From the NCBI GenBank assembly GCA_003602415.1, contig QQSK01000007.1:56601-116086 (forward strand): a stretch of 59,486 nucleotides of DNA, read 5' to 3'. Source of the stretch: Candidatus Poseidoniales archaeon (GTDB taxonomy: Archaea > Thermoplasmatota > Poseidoniia > Poseidoniales > Poseidoniaceae). Position numbers and translations under genes: made by a program. The notes beneath the pieces are model-generated. The model made no database searches. It was not told the DNA's origin and saw nothing but the letters and a program-made list of their open reading frames with translations. Positions 1 to 9,492 of this stretch are shown here, in pieces. The number at the start of each line of letters is the position of its first letter. Within the stretch, counting starts at the first letter, position 1.

Positions 1-204
1 TTTGTCGATACTCCTCTAGAGGTTTGCGAAAGTAGAGATGTAAAGGGATTGTATGCTAAGGCAAGATCTGGAGAACTGCCTAATTTCACTGGTATTTCTA
101 GTCCATATGAGGCACCTGAGAATCCTGAAATTCGTATTGATACAACAAAACTCAGTGCCGAAGAGGCAGCAGACCTGATAATCGATTATTTGAGTCGTTC
201 TTGA
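1..204 (+). CDS. cysC: Adenylylsulfate (APS) kinase, C-terminal fragment
   Basis: The window opens inside this gene; only the last 67 codons are present, ending in TGA at 202-204. The readable peptide ([18 protein letters not shown], then [20 protein letters not shown]) matches the conserved C-terminal half of APS kinases, including the RDxKGLYxKAR and FTGIxxxYEAP segments. The family phosphorylates adenosine 5'-phosphosulfate to PAPS in the cytoplasm, the sulfate donor for sulfotransferases. The P-loop half lies upstream of the window. The gene converges on the glycosyltransferase gene with a 19-base overlap of the 3' ends. A fusion with ATP sulfurylase upstream cannot be excluded. Confidence 0.9.
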   Translation, partial: FVDTPLEVCESRDVKGLYAKARSGELPNFTGISSPYEAPENPEIRIDTTKLSAEEAADLIIDYLSRS

Positions 205-1226
205 ATTCGCTTAGCGACTTCATTCCATTGAAGAGAATCTCTCAATTCTATCATCGATTTTCTACACTCATCAAGACTGTCTTCATCGACCATAGAAATG
301 CTTGCAACAATGTCTTCAACATTTCTTCCTCGCAGCTTTATCGCACCTGAGATATCATCAAAAATTGGAATTGGTGAGACAGCTATTGGAACTCCTGCGG
401 CAACGCCCATACGAACTGCACCAGAAGCGGATTCCTTCGTGTTTTGATATGGGAACACCAACAGATCACATTTTGCAAGAGTTGCTATTGCAACATCATC
501 ATCCAAGAAATCAGTAACTAGTCTGACTCTGTCAGTGAGTCCTTTTGATTGAATGAGAGAATTGACTTTTTGCTCCATTTTTCCACTACCTTCTCTAGTA
601 GCGCACAATAGAATCAATTCATCCCACCCCGGTAATCTTTCGAAAGCCTCAACCAACTCAATTTGCCCTTTGTGAGGAAGCAGGAATCCGAAAGTTCCCA
701 TCACTCTACCCTCGGTTGGCAAGGGTTCTACATCCTCATTAGGTGGAGGGTAAATGCCATGTGGAATCATGACCACATTGTCTTCAATACCTAATGCTTT
801 CAGATTTTCAATGTCTGCATTGGAATGAACCATTACAGTTGAACATGTTTTCAGTCCTTCAACCGCTTTCTCAATTCTCTTGCTTGGGAATATAATTGAA
901 CGGTCTCTAGTATTGTGCATTGTGATGAATACCTTGACTTCCATTTCAGCCAATTTCAATAGTAGTTCATTGAGATAAGAGAATCTCAAAAGTCCAGGTT
1001 GATGTTGAATGACAATAGTGTCGATTCCTTTTGCAGCGATTTGCGCAATGATTCCTCCAAAGAATTTCGAATCTCTAGTCCAACATGGGATTGCACCTTC
1101 TACTTCTCCTTCACCAGATTGGCACATCACCAAAACATCGTCCATCTGCTCAACTAAGAATCTTGAGTAAGTTGCGATGCCGCACCTGATTCCCCAGGTA
1201 CTAATCCAACCAATCATACTACTCAC
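186..1226 (-). CDS. Glycosyltransferase, GT-B fold (GT4-like)
   Basis: A 346-residue cytoplasmic protein with the two-domain layout of GT4-type glycosyltransferases. The N-terminal half begins with a Rossmann-like strand ([19 protein letters not shown], the glycine-rich start of the acceptor domain). The C-terminal half has the donor-domain strand [19 protein letters not shown] (about 177-195) and a nucleotide-sugar segment with [17 protein letters not shown] followed by AAGVP (about 260-285). The family moves a sugar from a nucleotide sugar to a growing glycan; the substrate cannot be read from sequence. The start overlaps the stop of the sulfotransferase-like gene by 4 bases, so it is the last gene of a TBP operon. 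A role in surface glycan synthesis is inferred from these neighbours. Confidence 0.85.
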   Translation of the reverse strand: MSSMIGWISTWGIRCGIATYSRFLVEQMDDVLVMCQSGEGEVEGAIPCWTRDSKFFGGIIAQIAAKGIDTIVIQHQPGLLRFSYLNELLLKLAEMEVKVFITMHNTRDRSIIFPSKRIEKAVEGLKTCSTVMVHSNADIENLKALGIEDNVVMIPHGIYPPPNEDVEPLPTEGRVMGTFGFLLPHKGQIELVEAFERLPGWDELILLCATREGSGKMEQKVNSLIQSKGLTDRVRLVTDFLDDDVAIATLAKCDLLVFPYQNTKESASGAVRMGVAAGVPIAVSPIPIFDDISGAIKLRGRNVEDIVASISMVDEDSLDECRKSMIELRDSLQWNEVAKRIQERLK

Positions 1227-1804
1227 TCCTCAAAATTATAATTTTGATAAATCTCGAGAATAGATTTCACATCTTTAGAGCGAGGTGAATATTTCTTTTT
1301 TCTTTCTCGAAGTGCGAAACCAGTCATGTCTACTTCAATACCAACTTCCTTGAATGCTTGAAGTGCCTCTTCGTTAGAATATGGATATCGCAAAAATGCG
1401 ACCTTGTCTAATCCAGATTCCTTAGCACTTCTAAAACTCTCAAGGAACATTGAGAACCCAACTGGGTCTTTGGGGAATGACTGCAAAAATCTCGAGAGAG
1501 GGATTTCTGGTGCATTGATTCCTAGGCACATTTTAGCAGCATTTGCAGTCAAGAATTTTCTTCTATCCATTGAACGTATAGCATCTAAATAATCTCCATG
1601 AATAACAATAATTGGCTTGCCAATACTAATTCCTGGATGTTGCTTGTGGCAAATTAGTCCATAATTTCCAGGTCTAGTTCGAATGCCTTGAGCTTGCATA
1701 TGGTCGCATAGTGCATTAGAGGCTACGCCGCCATGAGAAACTACCCAGACATCGATACTGTCAGCATCGACCTCACTAGGTCCTAGTGGCTGCATTGCTA
1801 TCAC
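1223..1804 (-). CDS. Sulfotransferase-like protein
   Basis: A 193-residue soluble protein. Two segments resemble the PAPS-binding parts of sulfotransferases: VVSHGGVASNAL (about 21-32), in the place of the 5'-phosphosulfate loop, and IIVIHGDYLDAIRSMDRRKF (about 65-84), laid out like the 3'-phosphate motif (strand, R/G-D-P-like turn, helix with SxxRR). It is shorter than typical sulfotransferases (250-300 residues), so it may be a minimal or divergent member. It overlaps TBP and the glycosyltransferase by 4 bases each and lies near an APS kinase that would make PAPS. Sulfation of a glycan is a reasonable inference. A related P-loop kinase fold with another role is the main alternative. Confidence 0.55.
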   Translation of the reverse strand: MIAMQPLGPSEVDADSIDVWVVSHGGVASNALCDHMQAQGIRTRPGNYGLICHKQHPGISIGKPIIVIHGDYLDAIRSMDRRKFLTANAAKMCLGINAPEIPLSRFLQSFPKDPVGFSMFLESFRSAKESGLDKVAFLRYPYSNEEALQAFKEVGIEVDMTGFALRERKKKYSPRSKDVKSILEIYQNYNFEE

Positions 1805-2430
1805 AGCAAGTCAGCTAACTCATCTTGGATAATCTGGACAGCCTCAAGGATTTCGTCCTTGTGGCGAGCACCGGTGATTACCATCTTACCAGATCCGAAG
1901 ATTAGGCAGACTACCTTAGGATAGTCAAGTCGGTAAATTAGACCAGGGAATTGTTCTGGCTCATACTCGACCTTATCGAAAGGTAGGTGGAAAGTTAGGT
2001 TGTTCAGGTTTAGCTTACGAGGTAGTCCAGCAAGCGGGTCTCCCTTCTTCAGTTCTTGAGTATCCATTCTTTGGGTTCCTTCGTAATCTTCAGGGTAGTG
2101 AAGAGCGTAGGTAGCAACCATGTTCTGGACTTCGATCTCTACATCTTTTAGGTCCCAAGTCTTGATTCCAGCAGAGCGTAGATCGTTGATCATTCGCTCG
2201 ATACCGGTGTGGATGTTATCTTCGTCCTTACCGCCAGTACATACTGCACGTCCAGAGCGGAACATCAGAATTGCAAGTTTAGGGTCGGATACTCTGTATA
2301 CGACACCAGGGAATTGCTCTGGTTCATACTCACAATTCAATTGAATTGCGATATCTGGAAGGTCAAGTTCTTCCGCTACTCTTGTGCTGGCAACGACATT
2401 TACTACAGTTAAACGGTCCTCATCGTTCAT
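1801..2430 (-). CDS. tbp: TATA-box-binding protein (TBP)
   Basis: Archaeal TBP, 209 residues, slightly longer than the usual 180-190. Two direct repeats form the saddle: the first has CEYEPEQFPGVVYRV, then LAILMFRSGRAVCTGGK; the second has VEYEPEQFPGLIYRL, then VVCLIFGSGKMVITGAR. The protein binds the TATA box and recruits TFB and RNA polymerase. A TATA-like element (CTATATAAA on the + strand, 2452-2460) is centred about 26 bp before the ATG, so the message is probably leaderless. The next two genes overlap it by 4 bases, so a general transcription factor leads an operon with a sulfotransferase-like protein and a glycosyltransferase. Confidence 0.97.
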   Translation of the reverse strand: MNDEDRLTVVNVVASTRVAEELDLPDIAIQLNCEYEPEQFPGVVYRVSDPKLAILMFRSGRAVCTGGKDEDNIHTGIERMINDLRSAGIKTWDLKDVEIEVQNMVATYALHYPEDYEGTQRMDTQELKKGDPLAGLPRKLNLNNLTFHLPFDKVEYEPEQFPGLIYRLDYPKVVCLIFGSGKMVITGARHKDEILEAVQIIQDELADLL

Positions 2431-2451
2431 AAATGGGCCGATTATAAAGCC

Positions 2452-2460
2452 CTATATAAA
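2452..2460 (-). promoter_or_regulatory. TATA-like box of the tbp operon
   Basis: Read on the minus strand this is TTTATATAG, centred about 26 bp upstream of the tbp ATG (2430). That is the usual archaeal TATA-to-start-site distance, so transcription would begin at or next to the start codon. A second A/T element (TTTATAAT on the minus strand, about 2441-2448) lies nearer the ATG. Confidence 0.5.
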
Positions 2461-2470
2461 GGAGAGTACA

Positions 2471-3562
2471 TCACTTAGGTTCCCAAATTGGGCAGTTTTC
2501 GTCATTATCTACCCTCATTCCTGGCGATGCTAATCTACTAATTAGCGTCCTTCCGCCGGCTAATTCAATCGCCTCACTCGTTTCCTTTGGGTTTCTGGTG
2601 AGTGCAATCATACACCCTCCTCCTCCAGCGCCGGTCAATTTGACTCCTAACGAGGAAGGTGCGGCAGCCGTGATGAGCGCCTCCAATTCAGAACATGATA
2701 CGCCAAGACTCCTGAGTAACAGATGATTTTCACTCATTGCACGGCCAACTCCTTCCATGTCTCCTTTCATCAATGCATCAATACCTCTACGGGATATAAT
2801 TCCAATAGTTTCGATTTCTCTCATCCGATCTGGATTCTCTTCCAAAACAGATGCGACCTTTGCAACCTGTTGCGAAGTTGGAGCATGGATTCCAGTACTC
2901 CCAACAACCAGCCATACATCATCTGGAATGTTCAAGTCAATGGAGTGAACTTCCCATGAAACATCATTCAAATTTCGAGAGTATAACCAGTTCAAATCAC
3001 TCTCAACTTTGTCAGATAGTACGATGCATCCTCCATGAGAACATGTGCTTGAATCCAATGGAGATGCTTTTCCTCCTTGAGCTACGGCTTCAACCGCATG
3101 AGATAGAATAGCACATTCATCAACATCCACCGCCTTAGCACCTACTTCCAAAGAATCGCCCATTACAAATTCCCACGGACCTTCATAGACATTGTTTGGC
3201 CTAGCCGCAGTCCATCCTTCTGCCCAATCATCATCGATTAACTGCCGACCTCTAGCACATCTTAATGCTGCACTAGCAGCAACTGAAAGGGCTGCGGATG
3301 AACCCAGTCCACTGGCTGGAGGAATTTCGCCAAAAATCTTGATTGAGAGGGGGGGGCCATCTTCCCAAAGGCGTTGTTTCAAAGCCTCAACATGAGGGTG
3401 CCTTTCTGGATGAAACCTCATTCCATCGATACGCCATTCCTCGCTGGTTTCAATTCCAACATTCATTCTTTGGTCGATTGCAACAGCAACAGCAGGCTGA
3501 CCATAAACTACAGCATGTTCTCCAAAGAGAATACACTTCCCGGGCGCGCTAGCCTGCACCAT
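2471..3562 (-). CDS. mvk: Mevalonate kinase
   Basis: GHMP-family kinase of 363 residues that phosphorylates mevalonate to 5-phosphomevalonate for isoprenoid and archaeal lipid synthesis. Visible motifs are SAPGKCILFGEHAVVYGQPA at the N-terminus (motif 1, with the mevalonate-kinase FGEHAVVYG signature), PPASGLGSSAALSVA (motif 2, the ATP-binding glycine-rich loop) and KLTGAGGGGCMIAL near the C-terminus (motif 3). The frame is open upstream to a GTG at 3637, but the ATG at 3562 puts the start two residues before the conserved SAPGK block and avoids overlapping the divergent oxidoreductase gene. A one-chain aconitase X at 31.6 kb probably acts two steps on from its substrate. Confidence 0.95.
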   Translation of the reverse strand: MVQASAPGKCILFGEHAVVYGQPAVAVAIDQRMNVGIETSEEWRIDGMRFHPERHPHVEALKQRLWEDGPPLSIKIFGEIPPASGLGSSAALSVAASAALRCARGRQLIDDDWAEGWTAARPNNVYEGPWEFVMGDSLEVGAKAVDVDECAILSHAVEAVAQGGKASPLDSSTCSHGGCIVLSDKVESDLNWLYSRNLNDVSWEVHSIDLNIPDDVWLVVGSTGIHAPTSQQVAKVASVLEENPDRMREIETIGIISRRGIDALMKGDMEGVGRAMSENHLLLRSLGVSCSELEALITAAAPSSLGVKLTGAGGGGCMIALTRNPKETSEAIELAGGRTLISRLASPGMRVDNDENCPIWEPK

Positions 3563-3616
3563 GTGTAGCGGTCGTAGCGGTGGTACTTGGCCGTTGGGTT
3601 GAAGGAGTGAGTCCGC

Positions 3617-5659
3617 TTGGTCGATTTGATGCAACACCCACTGGATGTCACTTATGCCGGAATCTCTGGTTGGTATATTCTACTGGTTTTAGGCGCTGTG
3701 TCAATCGGTTTCTTTACCTTCCAGGTACAGAAAGCAACCAGATTGGTTCTACTCGGAGCCAAAGATAATCGCTTTGATTCTTGGGGAGCGCGTCTCAAAG
3801 AAACCGCAAGTGTTTGGCTTGGTCAACGCAAAGTGTTGGAAGACCCGATTGCTGGAGGCATGCACGTTCTCATGTTCTGGGGATTCCTAATGTTGTCAAC
3901 CGATATGTTTGACTTGGCCACTGCAAACCGATTCAGTGAACATTTGCTGCCAGATGCACTAAATCCCATTTGGAACGCAATGGTTGAATTAGGATATACT
4001 AGTGCACTAATCGGTTGTTTCCTTGCTTTGAATCGTAGAGTTCTTTTCACTCCTGAGAAGTTGAAAGGAAAGAGCCAGTTGGAAGGAAATGTAATCCTTC
4101 TTTTGATTATGACAATCTGTACTACAGCTTTCGTAATCGAGGCTGGAGAAGGCCCTGACCCAACTTACGAGATGATCGGCGCTTGGGTCGCCGAGACTTT
4201 CACAATTACCCAGGCAACTGTAAATTGGGCATATTGGGCGCACATGCTAGCAATATGCACATTCCTATTCTTGATACCATTAAGCAAGCACATGCACTTG
4301 GTCATGGCACTTCCTAACGTATTCTTCTTTGACACAGAACCGATGGCTAAAATGCGTCCACTTCAAGTTGATGAGAATGGAACAGCCGTACCTCTAGATG
4401 ATTTGGATTTGGAAACCTTTGGTGCTGCTCAGTATACTCAACTAACATGGAGGAGTCTTATCGATGGATGGGCTTGTACATCTTGCGCTCGCTGTCAAGA
4501 TGTATGTCCTGCATACGCATCTGGAAAGGACCTAAATCCTATGCAAATTATTCACGATGTACGCTCTTACGCTAACGAACATTCTCAGTTATTGATGAAA
4601 GGAGAGGCACCTGAAGAGGATATAATTTCACGTTTCGGAGAATCCGCAATATGGGCTTGCACAACATGCAATGCGTGTGTGGATGTCTGTCCAGTTAACA
4701 TCGAGCACGTTCCAAAACTAACCGATGCTCGTCGCCATCTTATGATGGAGAGAATGGAATTCGATGAATCGGTAGAGGACACAGTAATGCCTTTGATGAT
4801 GACTATCGAGAATCTTGAGAGTGATTCTAACCCATACGGAATACCAATGCACGAGCGTGGCGATTGGGCTGCTGACTTAGATGTCAAGGTTGCAGAACCT
4901 GCAGAATACATCTACTTCGCTGGATGCGCTGCATCTTTTGATGAGCGCAATAAGAAGGTAGCAAGAGATACAATCTCGATAATGAAGGAAGCAGGACTTG
5001 ATGTTGGAATCTTAGGAATGCAGGAAGGATGCAGTGGAGATGCTGCTAGGAGAGCAGGAAACGAATATCTATTCCAGATGCTTGCTGAAACCAACCTGGC
5101 AACATTCGAGGAAATAGGGGTCAAGAAGATTGTATCCTCATGTCCACACTGCTTCCATACTTTGGGAACCGAGTACAAGGACTTCGGAGGCCAAGACATC
5201 GAAGTCATGCACCACTCTCAATTGATTAATCACTTACAACAAGAAGGTAAACTTCCAGAACCATCACATGATGGTAACATCACCTACCACGATCCTTGCT
5301 ATCTAGGAAGAATCGGTGGTGAATTAGAAGCGCCTCGTGCTGCGATTGGTGGCGTTGATGTGGAGACCGAGAATCATGGTAGAGGTTCATTCTGTTGTGG
5401 TGCTGGCGGCGCACAAATGTGGATGGAAGAGCATGTCGATGAAGGTCATGACCGAGTCAATATCATTCGTTCCAAGGAGTTGGCTGCAACCGGTGCGGAT
5501 ACCGTTGCTGTTGGTTGTCCTTTCTGTTCCACAATGGTTACAGATGGACTATCCTCAATCGGTTCAGAAATGGAAGTCAAAGATATTGCCGAAATCGTTT
5601 GGGAGCAAATCAAGGCAAACGATGCCAAGATTCAGGCTGCCAAATCTGAAGAAGAGTGA
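3617..5659 (+). CDS. Membrane Fe-S oxidoreductase (FadF/HdrD-like, NarI-type anchor)
   Basis: A 680-residue fusion. The first 240 residues hold several membrane segments like the cytochrome b subunit of nitrate reductase (NarI), with histidines that could hold heme b. Then come two 4Fe-4S motifs, CTSCARCQDVCP (about 287) and CTTCNACVDVCP (about 347), and two CCG domains (YFAGCAASF, CPHCFHTLG; HDPCYLGRIGG, FCCGAGG). This is the FadF / acyl-CoA-dehydrogenase-linked oxidoreductase layout, thought to pass electrons from ETF to membrane quinone; a heterodisulfide-reductase-like role is the alternative. An AAGGAG ribosome site at 3602-3607 sits 9 bases before TTG 3617, favouring that start over ATG 3629. 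Confidence 0.88.
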   Translation: MVDLMQHPLDVTYAGISGWYILLVLGAVSIGFFTFQVQKATRLVLLGAKDNRFDSWGARLKETASVWLGQRKVLEDPIAGGMHVLMFWGFLMLSTDMFDLATANRFSEHLLPDALNPIWNAMVELGYTSALIGCFLALNRRVLFTPEKLKGKSQLEGNVILLLIMTICTTAFVIEAGEGPDPTYEMIGAWVAETFTITQATVNWAYWAHMLAICTFLFLIPLSKHMHLVMALPNVFFFDTEPMAKMRPLQVDENGTAVPLDDLDLETFGAAQYTQLTWRSLIDGWACTSCARCQDVCPAYASGKDLNPMQIIHDVRSYANEHSQLLMKGEAPEEDIISRFGESAIWACTTCNACVDVCPVNIEHVPKLTDARRHLMMERMEFDESVEDTVMPLMMTIENLESDSNPYGIPMHERGDWAADLDVKVAEPAEYIYFAGCAASFDERNKKVARDTISIMKEAGLDVGILGMQEGCSGDAARRAGNEYLFQMLAETNLATFEEIGVKKIVSSCPHCFHTLGTEYKDFGGQDIEVMHHSQLINHLQQEGKLPEPSHDGNITYHDPCYLGRIGGELEAPRAAIGGVDVETENHGRGSFCCGAGGAQMWMEEHVDEGHDRVNIIRSKELAATGADTVAVGCPFCSTMVTDGLSSIGSEMEVKDIAEIVWEQIKANDAKIQAAKSEEE

Positions 5660-5685
5660 ATTACTACATCATCAAAAGTTGCTGA

Positions 5686-6327
5686 TTAAAGCAAGGATTG
5701 AGTAACATCAAGGTCTTGTAGACCATCTCCAAAAGATTCTCTTTCAGTCTGTGTCATGTCGCCGCATTCTAGTGAATAATTGAGAACAGATTCTACTGCT
5801 TCAGGATGGAATTGGACAGTCTTGATTGGTCTTGTAGGATGTTTGCATACGGCAATCTCGCAATGCTCGGCTGAACCCACAACCCCCATTTCTCCCGAGT
5901 CAACAACATGGTCCTGGTGAGTGAAAAGTTGCTTTGATTTAGTACCGTCATTGTATGTAACTTCGGCCATAAAAGTTGAACTTTCTTCTGCTCTAATCAC
6001 TTCACCTCCTAGTGCTTTACAGATTATTTGATGACCAAAACAAATTCCGTAAAGCGGTACTTCACAAGTTCTGATCAAATCGGCCACGTCATCCATCCAC
6101 GACTCCCATTGTGAAACATTTCTACGACTTCCTGTAATTACTATCGTATCACATTCTTCCGGACTATCTATTCTTTTTCCGAATGGATATTCTCTAGGCT
6201 CTTCTGTATGTGGCGCCCATAGTAGAACCTCATATCCAGGAAAATGTCGAACGATTTCTTCAACACCTTTCTTACCAAAGGCCTCTCTTTCTGCGAGCAA
6301 ATCTACAACCAGTAATGTAGGCATCAC
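5686..6327 (-). CDS. Class I glutamine amidotransferase-like protein
   Basis: A 213-residue stand-alone GATase1 domain. The nucleophile elbow is YGICFGHQ (Cys about 96), and the catalytic His and Glu are in VQFHPEAVES near the C-terminus. It resembles the amidotransferase domain of GMP synthase, but no synthase domain is present and the neighbours are not purine genes. The family cleaves glutamine, or in the GGP/YebR-like branch gamma-glutamyl bonds; the target here is unknown. It is the last gene of a minus-strand operon whose stop and start codons overlap with the DRAM-like gene (start GTG 6327 or ATG 6324). Confidence 0.85.
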   Translation of the reverse strand: MMPTLLVVDLLAEREAFGKKGVEEIVRHFPGYEVLLWAPHTEEPREYPFGKRIDSPEECDTIVITGSRRNVSQWESWMDDVADLIRTCEVPLYGICFGHQIICKALGGEVIRAEESSTFMAEVTYNDGTKSKQLFTHQDHVVDSGEMGVVGSAEHCEIAVCKHPTRPIKTVQFHPEAVESVLNYSLECGDMTQTERESFGDGLQDLDVTQSLL

Positions 6328-6977
6328 TCTTCCTCCTCATCAACGATGTCAGATTCAAAGGACCTGAGAGTCAAAATGAAAGATAGTGCAAGTAGGTATT
6401 CCATAGGAGCTGCCCAATTTATCCATGGTTGAATGGTGTTCAAATTATCGGTTTCTAGGAACTCGGGGTGTGCTTCAATTCCTAACCCCATAGAATATGT
6501 CATCCCGATAAATGAAATGAAACCTAGAGTGATAGATGAATAACGAAGACGCTTTCCTTCGGCTTTCCCATCTTTCATTGCAATATGCGTTAGAACGCCC
6601 CATGCTAGGCTGAAGTGGAATACATTGAGCGCTGTCAAAACATGTAATTCAAGGTGGTCGTACATATCCATGAATGCCATAATGCTGAGATTTGCTCCAA
6701 CAAACAATCCGCTCAGCATCGAAAGATGCATCCAATACCAACGGGTTTTGTCTTTGTTTACAGCATACAGCCTCCATGAAACATACATTAGAACTATGCC
6801 ACTTACCAAAAATCCAATCGTGAAAATATAGCGTTGAAGGCCAGGATAATCCGCCTCTGAGATGAAAAATGGAAATGCTCTGTAATCCCCTGAGATTAGA
6901 TGTAATAGTGATGAAAATACAATTGTGTACAATGGTAACGACCAGCCTAATTTAGCAGCCATTCTATCCTCGATCAC
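6324..6977 (-). CDS. Frag1/DRAM/Sfk1-like six-TM membrane protein
   Basis: A 217-residue protein with about six hydrophobic helices and a short acidic C-terminal tail (DIVDEEEE). The first loop, GDYRAFPFFISEADYPGLQR, followed by a helix, resembles the P-x-IS-x-x-G-x-x-P-E loop of the Frag1/DRAM/Sfk1 family. The later helices with LFVGANLSIMAF and then LHVLTALNVFHFSLAWG resemble the family's 'fqv..lk.lH..ga...F..g' part. Eukaryotic members act in autophagy, GPI-anchor remodelling or phosphoinositide control; no archaeal function is known to me. It starts with GTG overlapping the SDR stop (GTGA), or with ATG 6962. The family call rests on pattern only. Confidence 0.55.
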   Translation of the reverse strand: MIEDRMAAKLGWSLPLYTIVFSSLLHLISGDYRAFPFFISEADYPGLQRYIFTIGFLVSGIVLMYVSWRLYAVNKDKTRWYWMHLSMLSGLFVGANLSIMAFMDMYDHLELHVLTALNVFHFSLAWGVLTHIAMKDGKAEGKRLRYSSITLGFISFIGMTYSMGLGIEAHPEFLETDNLNTIQPWINWAAPMEYLLALSFILTLRSFESDIVDEEEE

Positions 6978-7939
6978 TTGTATGCCTCCACAGTGTCATG
7001 GATACAATCATCATAAGATTTCCAAGTCATTCCTAATTCATCTTCGACCTTTTTGCTGGAGTATTTCGAGTCGCCTTTAGAAAATGACTTCGCTGCAGAC
7101 CTTGTCAACAATCGCTTGCCGGTAAATAGTCCCATGAACCAATCCTGAAGTACGACTACAGGTAATAGCCAGAGCGGGATTCCTAAACGAGGGAACTTCA
7201 TTTTTGGATACAATTTCTTGGCTCTTTTCAATAAATCATGTATGTTTCCATCTTGGTATGGTGCCAATACATATCTGCCACTGGCTTCCTCTTTCTCATA
7301 TGCTAAGCGATGAGCTGTGGCCACATCATCAACATGAACGAAGGCAAGAGGTATTTTTGGAACAACAGGGTACTTTCCTTTCATTGCATCTCCAATGATG
7401 TCTGTTGATGGTGTTGGTCTTGAAAATGAACCTCCAAGGACTCCACTAGGATTGATGACTCGCAAATCGAGACCTAATTCTTCAGCAAGTTTCCAAGCCA
7501 TTTTTTCGGACTCGGTTTTGGCTCTTGTATACGGCATTGAGAAGTTGTCATTCCAATTTGCCTCATCCTTGACAATTCCCTTTGGAGTAGACCCTATTGC
7601 AGCAACAGATGAGGTGTATACAATCCTCTTGATTCCACATTCAGCAGCCGCTGAAAGAACGTTTTGGGTGCCTTGGTTTGCAGTATCCAAAATCAACTGC
7701 CCATCGCCACTTGTGGCATAGATTGTAGCCAAATGGAATAGTCCGGTTGCACCTTCAAGGACTCTTGGCCAATCCTCTTGCTTTAGGACATCGGCTTCAA
7801 CAAACTCCATGTCTAAATCTGGAGCTTTATCCAGTGAGCGAACAGTACCGCGAACGTTGTAACCTTGCTCAAGCAATTGACGGCATAGGTTGTTGCCGAT
7901 GTGGCCATTGGCACCAGTCACGACTACCAGCCCATCCAT
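6974..7939 (-). CDS. NAD(P)-dependent extended SDR (dihydroflavonol-reductase-like)
   Basis: A 321-residue soluble oxidoreductase. The N-terminal Rossmann motif is TGANGHIGNNLC (GxxGxxG, residues 8-14). Other SDR features are the LFHLATIYA strand, the VYTSSVAAIG serine and YTRAKTESEK (YxxxK catalytic pair). The closest general match is the dihydroflavonol 4-reductase / 3-beta-HSD-like group, which reduces or epimerises small molecules or sterol-like lipids. The substrate is unknown. It heads an operon with the DRAM-like protein and the amidotransferase. A lipid or isoprenoid substrate would fit a membrane-protein neighbour, but that is inference. Confidence 0.85.
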   Translation of the reverse strand: MDGLVVVTGANGHIGNNLCRQLLEQGYNVRGTVRSLDKAPDLDMEFVEADVLKQEDWPRVLEGATGLFHLATIYATSGDGQLILDTANQGTQNVLSAAAECGIKRIVYTSSVAAIGSTPKGIVKDEANWNDNFSMPYTRAKTESEKMAWKLAEELGLDLRVINPSGVLGGSFSRPTPSTDIIGDAMKGKYPVVPKIPLAFVHVDDVATAHRLAYEKEEASGRYVLAPYQDGNIHDLLKRAKKLYPKMKFPRLGIPLWLLPVVVLQDWFMGLFTGKRLLTRSAAKSFSKGDSKYSSKKVEDELGMTWKSYDDCIHDTVEAYK

Positions 7940-8010
7940 AGACGGGCATTGCCCTCACCGCTTTGAATCATGGCATTGTTTGAATAGAAGTAAATGGCCC
8001 CGTTGGAATA

Positions 8011-9492
8011 ATGCCTCTGCGCGTACATGACACTCGACGACGGGAAAAAGTGGATTTTACCACTATGAATCCTGGTGTTGTGAACATGTATGTTTGTGGT
8101 GTAACAGTCTATGACTTGTGTCATTTAGGACATGCACGTTGTTATCTAGCATTCGACCTGATTCACAGGTGGTTAGAGAAGTCGGGTTACGATGTAAATT
8201 ATGTTCAGAATTTTACTGATATCGATGACAAAATCATCAACAGGGCTAACGATACTGGAGAGGATTGGAAAGAATTAGTCGACAATAACATCGCAACCTA
8301 TTATCGTGATATGGATGCACTAAACATTCTACGTGCGGATTCATATCCTCGCTGTACCGAATATGTAGATGACATGATTCGAATCACTGAAGATTTAATC
8401 GAAAAAGGAAACGCATATGCTTCAGATGATGGAGTTTACTTTAGCGTTGAAAGCGCTCCAGAAAAATATGGCCAATTGACTGGACAGAACATTGATGCAG
8501 TTCGTAGCGGCGCTGGTGGTCGAGTTGAAGGAACAGGTTCTGGAAAGCGAGATCACAAAGATTTCGCATTATGGAAAGCAGCTAAGCCTGGCGAACCAAC
8601 TTGGGATTCACCATGGGGCCCAGGTCGTCCTGGATGGCACATCGAGTGTACTGCAATGAGTATGGATGCATTTGGAACTCAGTTTGATATTCATGGAGGT
8701 GGCCATGATTTGCTATTCCCTCACCACGAGGCTGAAATCTTCCAAGGCGAGTGTCATACCGGGTGCTCTCCAGTAGTTCATCACTGGTTGCACAATGGCT
8801 TCGTCAATATCGATGGCGAGAAGATGAGCAAATCTCTAGGCAATTTTTGGACAATCAAGGATATTCTGGAAAAAGTCGACCCTCTAGTGTTACGCTTTTC
8901 TCTAATCAATGCGCATTATCGTTCACCTATTGATATGAATGAGCAGTTACTGAAGGATGCAGAGAAAAATCATTCTAAATTGACAAGCGTTTACAAAGCA
9001 GCATTAGAACTAGTTGGCGTAAATTGTCCTCCTTTGCCAGAAGGAGATGTGACTTCACAGATTCCATTGGTGAAGAGCTTAGGCTTACTAGAAAAGATGG
9101 CCCAAGGATTTGCAATCGCTATGGATGATGATTTCAATTCAAGAGAAGCTTGTGCCAAGGTATTGGGTGCTTTGAGAGAAATGAGTCGCATGTTGGGAGT
9201 TCTTGACGGCGATGATTTAGGGGCCTATGCACAACATTGTGTAGAGTGGTTAGAAGATACTGCTGGAGCCGTTCTTGGAGTTCTACCAACAAGAGAACAA
9301 GCATTGGCAGAGCCAGAAGAAGATCCTCGTCGAGCAGAAATTGCTGAACAGGTTGAGGAGTTAATCTCTAGAAGAAGTGAAGCGCGTGCAACAAAAGATT
9401 GGCCAGCAGCCGACGCAATCAGAGACGAGTTGGCCGCTTTAGGCGTTGTAGTAACAGATACTTCAGAAGGGCCGATTTGGGATTTAGTCTAA
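8011..9492 (+). CDS. cysS: Cysteinyl-tRNA synthetase
   Basis: A 493-residue class I synthetase that charges tRNA-Cys. It has the HIGH signature as HLGH (38-41), the KMSKS signature as KMSKSLGNF (about 271) and the usual zinc-site residues (Cys29 in MYVCG, the Cys in WHIECTAMS, His and Glu in FPHHEAE). The C-terminal helical anticodon-binding part ends in [16 protein letters not shown], a typical CysS ending. The first codon is ATG at 8011, immediately before the conserved MPLRVHDT start. It converges on the amidohydrolase gene with a 4-base overlap. Confidence 0.98.
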   Translation: MPLRVHDTRRREKVDFTTMNPGVVNMYVCGVTVYDLCHLGHARCYLAFDLIHRWLEKSGYDVNYVQNFTDIDDKIINRANDTGEDWKELVDNNIATYYRDMDALNILRADSYPRCTEYVDDMIRITEDLIEKGNAYASDDGVYFSVESAPEKYGQLTGQNIDAVRSGAGGRVEGTGSGKRDHKDFALWKAAKPGEPTWDSPWGPGRPGWHIECTAMSMDAFGTQFDIHGGGHDLLFPHHEAEIFQGECHTGCSPVVHHWLHNGFVNIDGEKMSKSLGNFWTIKDILEKVDPLVLRFSLINAHYRSPIDMNEQLLKDAEKNHSKLTSVYKAALELVGVNCPPLPEGDVTSQIPLVKSLGLLEKMAQGFAIAMDDDFNSREACAKVLGALREMSRMLGVLDGDDLGAYAQHCVEWLEDTAGAVLGVLPTREQALAEPEEDPRRAEIAEQVEELISRRSEARATKDWPAADAIRDELAALGVVVTDTSEGPIWDLV

